From Myroides marinus (GTDB lineage: Bacteria; Bacteroidota; Bacteroidia; Flavobacteriales; Flavobacteriaceae), in the NCBI RefSeq assembly GCF_900109075.1, contig NZ_FNYS01000006.1, forward strand, positions 33,136-97,135: 64,000 nucleotides of DNA, read 5' to 3'. Under the pieces are notes generated by a model. That model was not told the DNA's origin. It saw only the letters and a program-made list of their open reading frames with translations, and ran no database searches. Numbering within the stretch: position 1 is the first letter of the stretch; the number at the start of each line of letters is the position of its first letter. The translations under genes and the position numbers were made by a program. Below, one piece after another: positions 53,600 to 63,162 of the stretch.

Positions 53600-53797
53600 T
53601 TATAGACCTTCTTTATCCTGCAGTCTGGCAGCTTTCTTAAGAGAATACACTAGGTATACAATAAATACTAAGAATCCGATATATGACATCCAATTGTGTT
53701 GTATTGACCACAAGTGTTCCATGTCTAAATTATAAATTCCTGATACCAATGCTAGTAACACGATAAAGGTTACTACTTTCTCTACGTTTTTATTCAT
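53600..53797 (-). CDS. small membrane protein downstream of hemN
   Basis: From the ATG at 53797 the product has 65 residues with two hydrophobic helices (KVVTFIVLLALVSGIY and YIGFLVFIVYLVYSL) and a charged C-terminus (KKAARLQDKEGL). It follows hemN by 11 bases and is probably co-transcribed. A longer frame starting at 53878 runs through the end of hemN and is less likely. I do not recognise the family; a link to haem or the oxidase is inference from position. Confidence 0.6.
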   Translation of the reverse strand: MNKNVEKVVTFIVLLALVSGIYNLDMEHLWSIQHNWMSYIGFLVFIVYLVYSLKKAARLQDKEGL

Positions 53798-53808
53798 TAT
53801 ACTTTTTA

Positions 53809-55170
53809 TTAGATAGTCATCGAGAACAATTGTCTCTGAGGTTTGTTTTTCTGTAGTCTCAAATCTAGAGCCATACATACATTTCTAACAAACGCACGAC
53901 CTTTTTTAGTTATCTTAATTTTATAGTCTTTGATCTGAATTAGCTCATCTGTTTCTAATTCTTTTAATTCTTCAAGAACAGGGTTGAAGTCAATCTTGTT
54001 TAAATCATCTTCTAGGTCTGTTTCTAAAGAACACATTAAATTTAAGATATGTTTTCTAATAATCAAATCTTCTTCATTCAAAATATGTCCTTTGACAACA
54101 GGGATAATACCTTGCTCTAGAAGATTATAATAAGTTTCAATGTCTTTTTCGTTTTGAGCAAAAGCATACCAACTATCACTGATAGAAGAAACGCCTAAGC
54201 CAATCATTACTTGTGTTTTAGAAGAAGTATATCCCATAAAGTTTCTATGGATATGTCCTGTATTCATTGCTCTGTAAAGAGAATCGCTCTTTAAAGAGAA
54301 GTGGTCCATACCAATCTCGATATACTCGTTCTTAAGAAGTAATTCTTTTCCTTTCTCATATAACTGACGTTTCACATCATCTTTAGGCACGTCTTCGTCA
54401 TTAAATCCACGTTGACCATTACCTTTGATCCAAGGCACGTGTGCATAGCTATAAAAAGCTAGACGGTCAGGTGATAGTGATTTAGTCTTTTCGATAGTAT
54501 CTATAACATGTTCTAACTTTTGAAAAGGCAGACCGTAGATAATATCATGTGAGATGGAAGTATACCCAAGCTCTTTAGCCCATAGAGTAACTTTAGCCAC
54601 ATTGTGGAAACTTTGTTCTCTGTGAATAGCTTTTTGAACTTCAGGGTTATAATCTTGTACACCGAAGCTTACTCTTCTAAACCCTAAGTTATAAAGTGTA
54701 GATAGATGTTCTTTGGTTGTATTATTAGGGTGACCTTCAAAGCTAAACTCATATTCATCAGCAATGACAGATTTAGCTTTAAGCCCTTCGATAAGTTTTG
54801 TTAAATGAGCAGGAGAGAAGAAAGTGGGAGTACCACCACCTAAGTGAATTTCTTTGATCACTGGCTTTTCTTCAAATAGGGCACAGTATAGGTCCCATTC
54901 CTTAAGTAGAGCATCTATATAAGGACTCTCTACTTCGTGTCTTTTAGTTATCCTCTTATGACAACCACAAAAAGTACACAGGCTCTCGCAAAACGGCAGG
55001 TGGATGTAGATACTAATACCTTCTTTTTGATTAGATTCAATGAATGATCTCTTTAGAGAGTCAATCCACTTATCTCTAGAAAAAGAAGTATCCTCCCAGT
55101 AAGGAACTGTGGGATAACTTGTGTATCTTGGGCCTGGTACATTATACTTTTGTATAAGAGAAAACGACAT
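53809..55170 (-). CDS. hemN: oxygen-independent coproporphyrinogen III oxidase
   Basis: HemN is a radical SAM enzyme that oxidises coproporphyrinogen III without oxygen during haem synthesis. The 453-residue protein has the cluster motif CESLCTFCGC (CxxxCxxC plus the extra Cys typical of true HemN). It also has the HLGGGTPTF, FEGHPNNTT and SFGVQDYNP blocks and the N-terminal PGPRYTSYPT motif. These set it apart from HemW. It suits the high-affinity oxidase and haem factors elsewhere in the window. A TATATTTG box lies on the minus strand at 55198-55191. Confidence 0.96.
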   Translation of the reverse strand: MSFSLIQKYNVPGPRYTSYPTVPYWEDTSFSRDKWIDSLKRSFIESNQKEGISIYIHLPFCESLCTFCGCHKRITKRHEVESPYIDALLKEWDLYCALFEEKPVIKEIHLGGGTPTFFSPAHLTKLIEGLKAKSVIADEYEFSFEGHPNNTTKEHLSTLYNLGFRRVSFGVQDYNPEVQKAIHREQSFHNVAKVTLWAKELGYTSISHDIIYGLPFQKLEHVIDTIEKTKSLSPDRLAFYSYAHVPWIKGNGQRGFNDEDVPKDDVKRQLYEKGKELLLKNEYIEIGMDHFSLKSDSLYRAMNTGHIHRNFMGYTSSKTQVMIGLGVSSISDSWYAFAQNEKDIETYYNLLEQGIIPVVKGHILNEEDLIIRKHILNLMCSLETDLEDDLNKIDFNPVLEELKELETDELIQIKDYKIKITKKGRAFVRNVCMALDLRLQKNKPQRQLFSMTI

Positions 55171-55190
55171 AATTGTTCTATATTTGATAA

Positions 55191-55198
55191 CAAATATA
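55191..55198 (-). promoter_or_regulatory. -7 promoter box of hemN
   Basis: On the minus strand TATATTTG is an exact match to TAnnTTTG, 20 bases before the hemN start codon. No clear -33 box is seen. Confidence 0.45.
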
Positions 55199-55261
55199 TA
55201 GTGCCAGAAATTCGCATACTATGATATTTGTCATTTTTGTTAAACTATTAAAAATACTTAT

Positions 55262-55645
55262 ATGAAAAATCTTAACGTTTTAACTTTAGTACTTATTGCA
55301 TTGCTAACTTTCTCTTTCACAGCATATAGTCAAGAGAAGGCTGCTCATTTACTGAATAATACATCATTTCAAAAAGAAATTGAAAAAACTGAAGTTCAGC
55401 TTGTTGATGTTAGAACGCCTAAAGAATATGCAGAGGGAACGATAGAGTACGCTAAGAATATAGACTTCTTAAACGAGAACTTTTTAGAGCAAACTAAGAC
55501 TTTGTCAAAAGATAAACCAGTCTATATTTTCTGTAAATCTGGAAAGAGAAGTGAGAAAGCTAGAAATACTTTATTAGAGAATGGATTTAAACAGGTTTAT
55601 GAGTTAGATGGTGGATATACTAAATGGGTAGAGGTTAAGAAGTAG
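55262..55645 (+). CDS. exported rhodanese-domain protein
   Basis: The 127-residue product has a signal peptide (MKNLNVLTLVLIALLTFSFTAYS) and one rhodanese domain with active-site loop FCKSGKRSEKA (catalytic Cys present). The conserved VDVRTPKEYAEGTI strand-helix and LDGGYTKW end are present. Such single-domain periplasmic rhodaneses transfer sulfur or act in thiol chemistry; the donor and acceptor are unknown. It is divergent from hemN with a short gap of 91 bases. Confidence 0.9.
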   Translation: MKNLNVLTLVLIALLTFSFTAYSQEKAAHLLNNTSFQKEIEKTEVQLVDVRTPKEYAEGTIEYAKNIDFLNENFLEQTKTLSKDKPVYIFCKSGKRSEKARNTLLENGFKQVYELDGGYTKWVEVKK

Positions 55646-55756
55646 AGATGTTCTATAACTAAATGGCTTAGTGGATGTTTTATCTGCATAATGAAAATAA
55701 ATCAAGTAAGTAAAGAAGATCTTATTATTAGATTTATCAATAATTTAAGATTTATG

Positions 55757-55789
55757 TTTGCCAAATAGTGTTTATTATTTCTATTTTTG
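55757..55789 (+). promoter_or_regulatory. promoter of the DUF4834 gene
   Basis: TTTG (55757-55760) and TATTTTTG (55782-55789) are 21 bases apart and match the Bacteroidota boxes. TATGTTTG at 55753-55760 is an alternative -7 box. The DUF4834 start codon follows 17 bases after the first. Confidence 0.5.
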
Positions 55790-55806
55790 GTAAAAAGAAG
55801 GAAATT

Positions 55807-56085
55807 ATGGGATTTATTAAAACACTTATTATTATTGTTCTGATATATTATGCATTCAAGATTGCAATGCGTTATCTGTTTCCAGTATTAATTATGAAAG
55901 CTGCGAAAAAGGCAGAACAGAATTTTCAACAGAGAGCTCAACAACAGTATAATCAATATAACGGAAACCAGGACAATAACCAGTCTCAGACTTATGCAGA
56001 CACAAGTACTTCAAGTAATAAAGTACCTAGATCTACAAAAGTCGTAGGTGAGTATGTTGACTTTGAAGAAATCGACACAAAATAA
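55807..56085 (+). CDS. DUF4834 family membrane protein
   Basis: From the ATG at 55807 the product has 92 residues: one hydrophobic helix (LIIIVLIYYAFKIAM), a second short one (YLFPVLIM), a Gln/Asn/Tyr-rich linker, and the conserved C-terminal VVGEYVDFEEID motif. DUF4834 proteins are restricted to Bacteroidota and their function is unknown. The upstream start at 55768 is rejected because it overlaps the promoter. A terminator follows. Confidence 0.8.
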   Translation: MGFIKTLIIIVLIYYAFKIAMRYLFPVLIMKAAKKAEQNFQQRAQQQYNQYNGNQDNNQSQTYADTSTSSNKVPRSTKVVGEYVDFEEIDTK

Positions 56086-56104
56086 TATTAAAGAATAACA
56101 TCAA

Positions 56105-56142
56105 GCCCTCAGGAGCAACTGCTCTTGAGGGCTTTTTTTTAG
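56105..56142 (+). terminator. rho-independent terminator
   Basis: AAGCCCTCAGGAGC (56105-56118) pairs with GCTCTTGAGGGCTT (56123-56136), one G-U pair, loop AACT, then a T run. It ends the DUF4834 transcript. Confidence 0.93.
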
Positions 56143-56220
56143 TTGTAATAAAACTATTTAGGCTTCTCTTTAAAGCCTACCGAAAATTACTTATTTTAGC
56201 ATACTTAAATAGTAGTATAA

Positions 56221-58665
56221 ATGTCATCAGAAACAACGAATACGTTTAAAAAGATTTACCCACATTTATTAGTGGTTTTAGGTTTTATAATAGTTGCTCT
56301 ATTATATTTTTCGCCAGTATTGTCTAACAAGGTGATTTACCAATCCGATATTGTGCAATATACTGGAATGGCGAAAGAACAAATAGACTTTAGAGCAAAG
56401 ACAGGTGATGAACCTTATTGGACTAACAGCGCTTTTGGAGGGATGCCTACCTATCAGTTAGGAGCTAAGTATCCTCACAACTATGTGAAAGCATTAGATA
56501 GTGCTATCCGTTTCTTACCTAGACCAGCTGATTACTTATTCGTTTACTTCGTAGGATTCTATATATTATTAGCTTCTTTAGGAATGAAACCGTTGAGATC
56601 ATTCATTGGAGCATTAGCTTTTGGATTCTCTACCTATTTGATCATTATCTTAGGAGTAGGACATAATGCTAAAGCACATGCTATCGCTTATATGCCAATG
56701 GTATTAGCAGGTGTATTATTAGTATTTAGAAAGCATTATATCAAAGGAGGATTGCTTACTTTATTTGCAGCAGCATTAGAAATTAATGCTAACCACTTCC
56801 AAATGACGTATTATTTACTTCTACTATTAATTATCGTAGGAGTATACTATATGGCTGTTTATATCAAACAGAAAGACTTTAAGGCTATAGGAACTTCTGT
56901 CGCAGTACTTTTAGGCGCTGCAGTATTAAGTATAGGTGCTAATGCAACTAACCTAATGGCTACTTCAGAATACACTAAATTCAGTACTAGAAGTAATAGT
57001 GAACTTACTTACCAACCTGATGGTTCTGCTAAAGTATCATCTAATGCGATGAGTTATGACTATATTACAGAGTATAGCTACGGAATCTTTGAGAGTTTAA
57101 ATCTTATTTCTCCACGTCTAACAGGAGGAGCTAATACAGAAAAACTAGGAGCTGATTCAGAAGTATATAAGTTCTTTAAAACAGTAGGAGCTGATGATAG
57201 ACAGGCTACAGAAATGGTAGCTAATACTCCAACTTATTGGGGAGATCAACCTATTGTGGCTGCACCTGCTTATATCGGTGCTGTAGTATTTTTCTTATTT
57301 GTATTAGGAATATTTGCAGAGAAGAGAAGTATAAAGTATCTATTTATTGCAGGAGCATTATTCTCTTTAATGCTTTCTTGGGGTAAGAACTTTCCAGTAT
57401 TGACAGACTTCTTTATTAATTATATCCCAATGTATAATAAGTTCAGAGCAGTATCATCTATTCAAGTAATCCTTGAGTTATGTATGCCTGCTTTAGCGAT
57501 TATGGGACTATATGCTTATAGCAAATTAGAAAAAGAAGAACAATTAGCTAGCTTGAAGAAAACGGGTATTGTCGCTGGATCTATAATAGTATTGTTATTC
57601 TTAGTAAAAGGAACTTTAAGCTTTACAGGTTTACACGATGATTACTATAGAAGTTCTTATGGAGATCTAGGACCAGGTTTTATCCGTGCTTTAATAGAAG
57701 ATAGAAAGTCTATTTATACAGCTGATTTAATCAGAAGTTTTGTATTAATGGCAGCTTCTGCAGCTGTGTTATTCTTCTGTACAAAAGGAAAAATTAAGAC
57801 TCAAATAGCAGTAGCTATTATAGGTGTATTAATGGTAGGAGATTTAGTTTTAGTAGATAGAAACTATGTGAATGATTCTAATTTTGTATTAGCTTCTCAA
57901 ATGAATAAACCGTTCCAAGAAACACCAGCTGATAAAATGATTCTTAATGATACAGAGCATTTTAGAGTGTATGAGTTAAATGGAGGGTTTAATAGTGCAA
58001 GAGCATCATTTTTCCACAATTCACTAGGAGGATACCATGCTGCTAAGCCTCGTAGAATGCAAGAATTAGCGGATTACCAACTAGGTCAAAACTCTAATAT
58101 GGAAATACTAAATATGCTTAACGTAAAGTATATTATCCAGAAAGATGAAGAAGGACGTGATATTCCATTAGTAAATGACAATGTAAACGGAAATGCTTGG
58201 TTTGTATCAACTGTACAGAAAGTACAAGATGCAGATGGAGAAATGAAAGCATTGACAGGATTAAAAACTAAGAAACAAGCAGTATTTAATACTACGATGT
58301 TTAAAGATATAGCAGTGAAAGATTCTTATGCAGTAGATTCACTAGCGACTATTGAGCTAAAAAGTTATGCACCTAATAAGATCGTTTACGAATCTAACAA
58401 CAGCGCAGATGGATTAGCAGTATTCTCTGAAGTATACTATCCACATGGATGGACAGCTAAAGTGGATAATGTAGAAGTACCTATCTTCTCAGTGGATTAT
58501 GTATTAAGAGCTGTTGAACTTCCAAAAGGAAAACACACAGTAGAGTTCACATTTGAACCTGAGGTGATTTCTAAAGGAAGTATGATTGCATTGATCTCTA
58601 GTATTATCATTATATTGATTACAGCAGCGGGAGTTTATCTTTCTGTGAAGAAGAGGGAGGAGTAA
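56221..58665 (+). CDS. YfhO-family large membrane protein
   Basis: The 814-residue protein has about 12 membrane helices in its first two thirds, interrupted by a periplasmic loop at about 240-345. A soluble domain follows at about 560-790, and a last helix near the C-terminus (MIALISSIIIILITAAGVYL). It resembles YfhO/GT-C-type proteins, which in Gram-positive bacteria help glycosylate lipoteichoic acid. The function in Bacteroidota is unknown, though sugar transfer to an envelope polymer is likely. The glycosyltransferase gene downstream fits that idea. Confidence 0.85.
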   Translation: MSSETTNTFKKIYPHLLVVLGFIIVALLYFSPVLSNKVIYQSDIVQYTGMAKEQIDFRAKTGDEPYWTNSAFGGMPTYQLGAKYPHNYVKALDSAIRFLPRPADYLFVYFVGFYILLASLGMKPLRSFIGALAFGFSTYLIIILGVGHNAKAHAIAYMPMVLAGVLLVFRKHYIKGGLLTLFAAALEINANHFQMTYYLLLLLIIVGVYYMAVYIKQKDFKAIGTSVAVLLGAAVLSIGANATNLMATSEYTKFSTRSNSELTYQPDGSAKVSSNAMSYDYITEYSYGIFESLNLISPRLTGGANTEKLGADSEVYKFFKTVGADDRQATEMVANTPTYWGDQPIVAAPAYIGAVVFFLFVLGIFAEKRSIKYLFIAGALFSLMLSWGKNFPVLTDFFINYIPMYNKFRAVSSIQVILELCMPALAIMGLYAYSKLEKEEQLASLKKTGIVAGSIIVLLFLVKGTLSFTGLHDDYYRSSYGDLGPGFIRALIEDRKSIYTADLIRSFVLMAASAAVLFFCTKGKIKTQIAVAIIGVLMVGDLVLVDRNYVNDSNFVLASQMNKPFQETPADKMILNDTEHFRVYELNGGFNSARASFFHNSLGGYHAAKPRRMQELADYQLGQNSNMEILNMLNVKYIIQKDEEGRDIPLVNDNVNGNAWFVSTVQKVQDADGEMKALTGLKTKKQAVFNTTMFKDIAVKDSYAVDSLATIELKSYAPNKIVYESNNSADGLAVFSEVYYPHGWTAKVDNVEVPIFSVDYVLRAVELPKGKHTVEFTFEPEVISKGSMIALISSIIIILITAAGVYLSVKKREE

Positions 58666-58915
58666 TAGTTAACAGGGAATTGGGAACAGAATTTGCCTTC
58701 GGCATGATAAACACACAGTACGTCAATGTAGAGACGCAATACTTTGCGTCTACCACAAAGGAAGGAAGAATAATGGTTTACGGTTCACAGTTTTTGCCTT
58801 CGGCATCTGTAGGGGTGAATTGAAATTCGCCTACGCAAAAGAAACACAATATAGATTGTAGGGGCGTAATACTTTACGCCCATCACAAAAACAGAGAATA
58901 ACAACATAAAAAAGC
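58666..58915. repeat. interspersed palindromic repeat element B, compound
   Basis: This intergenic stretch holds TTTGCCTTCGGCAT twice (58692-58705, 58793-58806), TACGTCAATGTA (58719-58730) and TCTACCACAAA (58749-58759). It also holds two related palindromes with the same TACT loop. AGACGCAA (58732-58739) pairs with TTGCGTCT (58744-58751), and GGGCGTAA (58862-58869) pairs with TTACGCCC (58874-58881). A third, imperfect one lies at 58809-58834 (GTAGGGGTGAATT / AATTCGCCTAC). No gene is present. Confidence 0.8.
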
Positions 58916-58925
58916 TTAATGCAGA

Positions 58926-60221
58926 ATGAGTATGTCTAAGAAAAAAGTTTTAATCATCAGTTACTATTGGCCACCAGCAGGAGGACCAGGAGTACAACGT
59001 TGGCTAAAGTTCGTGAAATACTTGCCAAGTTTTGATATAGAACCCATTGTTTATATACCAGAGAATCCTACTTATCCATTGGTAGATGCTACTAATACAG
59101 AGGAAGTAGACCCTAGTATAACTATATTAAAGCAACCTATTAATGAGCCATATAGCAAGGCGAAGTTAGTCAGTGGTAAGAATACAGATACCTTAAGTGC
59201 AGGGATTATTCCAGCTAAGAAGAAACAGACCTTTATAGAGAAGATGTTGCTTTGGGTAAGAGGGAATTTCTTTATTCCAGATGCACGAGTGAGTTGGGTA
59301 AAACCTTCAGTAGAATACTTAACGGAGTATTTAAAGCGAAATAAGGATGTAGAAACCATTATTACGACTGGACCTCCACATAGTATGCATTTGATAGGAA
59401 TGGAGCTTAAAAAGCAGTTAAACATCCAATGGATAGCTGATTTTAGGGATCCGTGGACAACAATAGGGTATCACAAAGAATTAAAGCTAAACGAATCTAG
59501 TGCTGCAAAGCATTTAGAGTTAGAGAAAGAGGTTTTAAACCAAGCTGACCAGATTATTGTAACGAGTAAGACGACTAAACAGGAGTTTCAAGAAAAGACT
59601 TCTAAGCCAATTACTGTGATTACGAATGGGTATGATATCACTAATTTGGGTAAAGTGCCTTTAGATGAGAAGTTTACTCTAGCCCATATAGGTTCGTTCT
59701 TATCAGAACGCAATCCTCGTATCTTGTGGAAAGCGATAGCTGAATTGAGAAAGGAGAACAAGGCTTTTAAAGAAGCTTTTCAGCTCAAATTGGTAGGGAA
59801 GGTGAGTAGTGAGGTATTAGATACAATCAAGGAGTTTAAACTTGAGGATTGTGTTGTTAATCACGGTTATGTAGATAATGTAGAAGCTCTTAGGCAGATG
59901 CGCGCTTCGCAGGTATTGTTGCTTATAGAGATTGATTCAGATGACACGAGAGCGATTATACCAGGCAAACTGTTTGAATATATGGCTTCTGAACGTCCTA
60001 TCTTAGGAATAGGACCTGAAGACTCAGACTTCTTTGATATCGTTAGAGAGACCAATACTGGAAAGTTAGTCTTGTATAGTGAGAAAGATAAACTGATGGA
60101 TATCTTATTAGAATACTTCGAGTTATATCAACAAGGTCAACTAAAAGTGCATGCTATGGGACTTCAATACTTTAGTCGCAAACGCTTGACAGAGAAGTTA
60201 GCGAAGGTGATTTCTAATTAA
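58926..60221 (+). CDS. glycosyltransferase family 4-type protein
   Basis: The 431-residue protein starts with the GT-B N-terminal strand and loop (KKVLIISYYWPPAGGPGVQRWLKF), has WIADFRDPWT in the middle and ends with the C-terminal sugar-nucleotide site (HIGSFLSERNPRILWKAI and FEYMASERPILGIG). These identify a retaining GT4-like enzyme of the kind used in surface polysaccharide synthesis. Donor and acceptor are unknown. ATG at 58926 or 58932 may be the start. It follows the YfhO gene across repeat element B. Confidence 0.87.
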   Translation: MSMSKKKVLIISYYWPPAGGPGVQRWLKFVKYLPSFDIEPIVYIPENPTYPLVDATNTEEVDPSITILKQPINEPYSKAKLVSGKNTDTLSAGIIPAKKKQTFIEKMLLWVRGNFFIPDARVSWVKPSVEYLTEYLKRNKDVETIITTGPPHSMHLIGMELKKQLNIQWIADFRDPWTTIGYHKELKLNESSAAKHLELEKEVLNQADQIIVTSKTTKQEFQEKTSKPITVITNGYDITNLGKVPLDEKFTLAHIGSFLSERNPRILWKAIAELRKENKAFKEAFQLKLVGKVSSEVLDTIKEFKLEDCVVNHGYVDNVEALRQMRASQVLLLIEIDSDDTRAIIPGKLFEYMASERPILGIGPEDSDFFDIVRETNTGKLVLYSEKDKLMDILLEYFELYQQGQLKVHAMGLQYFSRKRLTEKLAKVISN

Positions 60222-60296
60222 GAATGAACAATGAGGAATGTGTACTAGATATTCTTCTTTCTGTCCTATCTAATGAAAAACAAAATTACAATAAAA

Positions 60297-60334
60297 ATAA
60301 AGGGCTGTATCATCATTTGATACAGCCCTTTTTA
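60297..60334. terminator. bidirectional rho-independent terminator
   Basis: AGGGCTGTATCA (60301-60312) and TGATACAGCCCT (60318-60329) form a 12-bp stem with A and T runs. It lies between the convergent glycosyltransferase and second uvrA genes. Confidence 0.93.
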
Positions 60335-60345
60335 TATTAACTATA

Positions 60346-63162
60346 CTATTTCTTTAGTTTCTCTTTTAAGTAATGACCTGTCAAGGAAGCCTTGTTTTTA
60401 GTAACTTCTTCAGGAGTACCGAAGGCTACTAATTGTCCTCCATTCTCACCACCTTCAGGACCTATGTCTATGATGTAATCTGCACATTTGATCAAGTCTA
60501 AGTTGTGCTCAATAACGATGATAGAGTGTCCTTTCTCAATTAAAGCTTCAAATGATTTAAGTAGTTTCTGGATGTCATGGAAGTGTAGCCCAGTAGTCGG
60601 TTCATCGAATACAAATAACACTTTATCTCTAGTAGTACCAGCTAGTAGGAATGATGCAAGTTTGATACGTTGTGCTTCTCCACCTGATAGCGTAGAAGAA
60701 GACTGACCTAACTGTACATAACCTAAACCAACATCGTGTAGAGGTTGTAACTTCTGAGCAATCTTTGTCTGTTTATGTGTGTCAAAGAAAGTTAACGCAT
60801 CGTCTATCGTCATTGTCAGTAAGTCGTCTATATTCTTACCTTCAAAGTTTACTTCTAGTATTTCCTTTTTAAATCGCTTACCATGACAAGTCTCACATTC
60901 TAAGTGAACGTCAGCCATAAACTGCATCTCTACAGTTACTGTACCTTCTCCTTTACACGTCTCACATCTACCGCCATCCACGTTAAATGAGAAGTGTTTA
61001 GGTTGATATCCTCTTAGTTTTGATAATTGTTGTTTAGAGTATAAATCTCTAATGTCGTCATAAGCCTTGATATAAGTCACAGGGTTAGAACGAGAGCTTC
61101 TCCCGATAGGGTTTTGATCTACATATTCTACTGATTTTATACCTCCAAATTCTCCTTTCATTTCAGTGAACTGCCCAGGTTTATCACTTAACCCAGTTAA
61201 TTTCTTTTGAAGAGCAGGGAATAATATTTTCTTCACTAACGTACTCTTACCACTACCAGAAACCCCAGTAATAACAGTCAAGCAATCTAGTGGAAACGTA
61301 ACGTCTATGTTCTTAAGGTTGTTTTCTCTAGCTCCAATTATCTCAATGAAATGTTTAAATGATCTTCTCGATTTAGGAACAGCTATTTCTAATGCTCCAC
61401 TAAGGTATTTACCTGTTAGAGAATCTGATTTTAGGATAGCGTCATAGTCTCCTTGAGCTACTAATTCACCTCCATAGCTACCTGCCTCAGGACCGATATC
61501 TATAATCTGATCAGCAGACTTCATAATATCCTCATCGTGTTCTACTACGATAACTGTATTACCTAATTGTTTTAGGTTGTTTAATACATCGATAAGCTTT
61601 TCTGTATCTTTTGGGTGAAGACCAATACTTGGTTCGTCTAAGATATACATAGATCCTACTAAGCTACTTCCTAATGAAGTTGCCAAGTTAATACGTTGAG
61701 ACTCTCCTCCAGATAAAGTAGCAGAGTTTCTATTTAGAGTTAGGTAGTCAAGACCTACATTACTTAAGAAACCAAGTCTATTGTTGATTTCGATTAATAG
61801 ACGTTGAGCTACTTTCGATTCGTATTCATTTAATACTAACTCTTTAAAGAAAGTGATTAAATGTTTGATAGGAAGGTCTACTAGTTCACTTACAGTTCTA
61901 CCGCCTATTTTTACATAGCTAGCTTCTTTTCTAAGTCTTTTTCCTTTACAAGTAGGGCATTTCGTTTTACCTCTATAACGAGATAAAAGAACACGGTTTT
62001 GTATTTTATAGTTTTTCTCCTCTAATTCTTTAAAGAAGTCATTTAATCCAGTGAAAGACGCATTTCCGTCCCATACTAATGCTTTTTGTTCGTCTGTTAG
62101 CTCGAAGTAAGGCTTATGGATAGGGAAGTCAAATTTGTAAGCATTGTTTACAAGTTGATCTCTATACCATCCCATCGATTCTCCTCTCCATGGAAATACA
62201 GCGTTTTCGTATATAGAAAGTCCTGTATTAGGAATAACTAACTCTTCATCAATACCAATAATATTACCGTATCCATCACATGAAGGACAAGCACCATAAG
62301 GATTGTTAAAGCTGAATAAGTGTACGTTTGGTTCTAAGAAAGTCTCACCATCTAGAGCGAAGTTGTTACTAAACTCTTTGCGTTTTTTGTCTTTTAAGTC
62401 TTCTATATAACAGTAGCCTTTTCCTTCAAAGAAGGCAGTCTCAACTGAGTCTCCTAAGCGGTTATAGAAATCTTCGTCTTCACTTACTACGATACGATCA
62501 ACTACTAAGTATACATTAGCAGCATCTACTTGATTTACTGTATCCTCACTGTTATCACTAATGTATTGATCTAAACGAAGTGTTTCTCCATTGACCAACA
62601 CCCTAGCATATCCTTGTTGTAATAAGATGTTTAAGTACTCATAAAGCTCTCTATCTTCACCTAAGTCAATAGGAGAAAGAAGTAATAGCTTTGCGCCAAT
62701 AGGAAGACTCTTAATGTAGTCTAATACATCAGTTACAGTGTCTTTCTTTACTTCTTCACCAGAGATAGGAGAGATAGTCTTTCCGATACGAGCATATAAT
62801 AGTTTGATATAATCATATATCTCAGTAGAAGTACCGACAGTAGAACGCGCATTACTAGTGTTTACTTTTTGTTCAATAGCAATAGCAGGAGCAATTCCCT
62901 TGATATATTCTACTTTAGGTTTATTGATACGACCTAAGAATTGTCGAGCATAAGAAGATAAACTCTCTACATATCGTCTCTGTCCTTCTGCGTATAAAGT
63001 ATCAAAAGCTAAGCTGGACTTACCAGAACCTGATAAACCTGTTATAACCACAAGATTATTACGTGGTATAACTACATCTATATCTTTAAGATTGTGCAGT
63101 TGTGCACCTTTGATTATTATATTCTTTTTTGGGTCTATATTGGATAAATCTCTTTTTTTCAT
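60346..63162 (-). CDS. excinuclease ABC subunit UvrA (second, diverged copy)
   Basis: From the ATG at 63162 the product has 938 residues and the full UvrA plan: two ABC modules with GLSGSGKSS and GVSGSGKST Walker A and [18 protein letters not shown] signatures. The second zinc finger (CETCKGEG ... CETCHGKRF) is intact. The first finger lacks its entire N-terminal Cys pair (FALDGETFLEPNVHLFSF), while FSFNNPYGACPSC is kept. The UvrB-contact region differs strongly from the copy at 18817. Two UvrA are usual in Bacteroidota; this one may have a special role. The start at 63186 adds eight doubtful residues. Confidence 0.92.
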   Translation of the reverse strand: MKKRDLSNIDPKKNIIIKGAQLHNLKDIDVVIPRNNLVVITGLSGSGKSSLAFDTLYAEGQRRYVESLSSYARQFLGRINKPKVEYIKGIAPAIAIEQKVNTSNARSTVGTSTEIYDYIKLLYARIGKTISPISGEEVKKDTVTDVLDYIKSLPIGAKLLLLSPIDLGEDRELYEYLNILLQQGYARVLVNGETLRLDQYISDNSEDTVNQVDAANVYLVVDRIVVSEDEDFYNRLGDSVETAFFEGKGYCYIEDLKDKKRKEFSNNFALDGETFLEPNVHLFSFNNPYGACPSCDGYGNIIGIDEELVIPNTGLSIYENAVFPWRGESMGWYRDQLVNNAYKFDFPIHKPYFELTDEQKALVWDGNASFTGLNDFFKELEEKNYKIQNRVLLSRYRGKTKCPTCKGKRLRKEASYVKIGGRTVSELVDLPIKHLITFFKELVLNEYESKVAQRLLIEINNRLGFLSNVGLDYLTLNRNSATLSGGESQRINLATSLGSSLVGSMYILDEPSIGLHPKDTEKLIDVLNNLKQLGNTVIVVEHDEDIMKSADQIIDIGPEAGSYGGELVAQGDYDAILKSDSLTGKYLSGALEIAVPKSRRSFKHFIEIIGARENNLKNIDVTFPLDCLTVITGVSGSGKSTLVKKILFPALQKKLTGLSDKPGQFTEMKGEFGGIKSVEYVDQNPIGRSSRSNPVTYIKAYDDIRDLYSKQQLSKLRGYQPKHFSFNVDGGRCETCKGEGTVTVEMQFMADVHLECETCHGKRFKKEILEVNFEGKNIDDLLTMTIDDALTFFDTHKQTKIAQKLQPLHDVGLGYVQLGQSSSTLSGGEAQRIKLASFLLAGTTRDKVLFVFDEPTTGLHFHDIQKLLKSFEALIEKGHSIIVIEHNLDLIKCADYIIDIGPEGGENGGQLVAFGTPEEVTKNKASLTGHYLKEKLKK

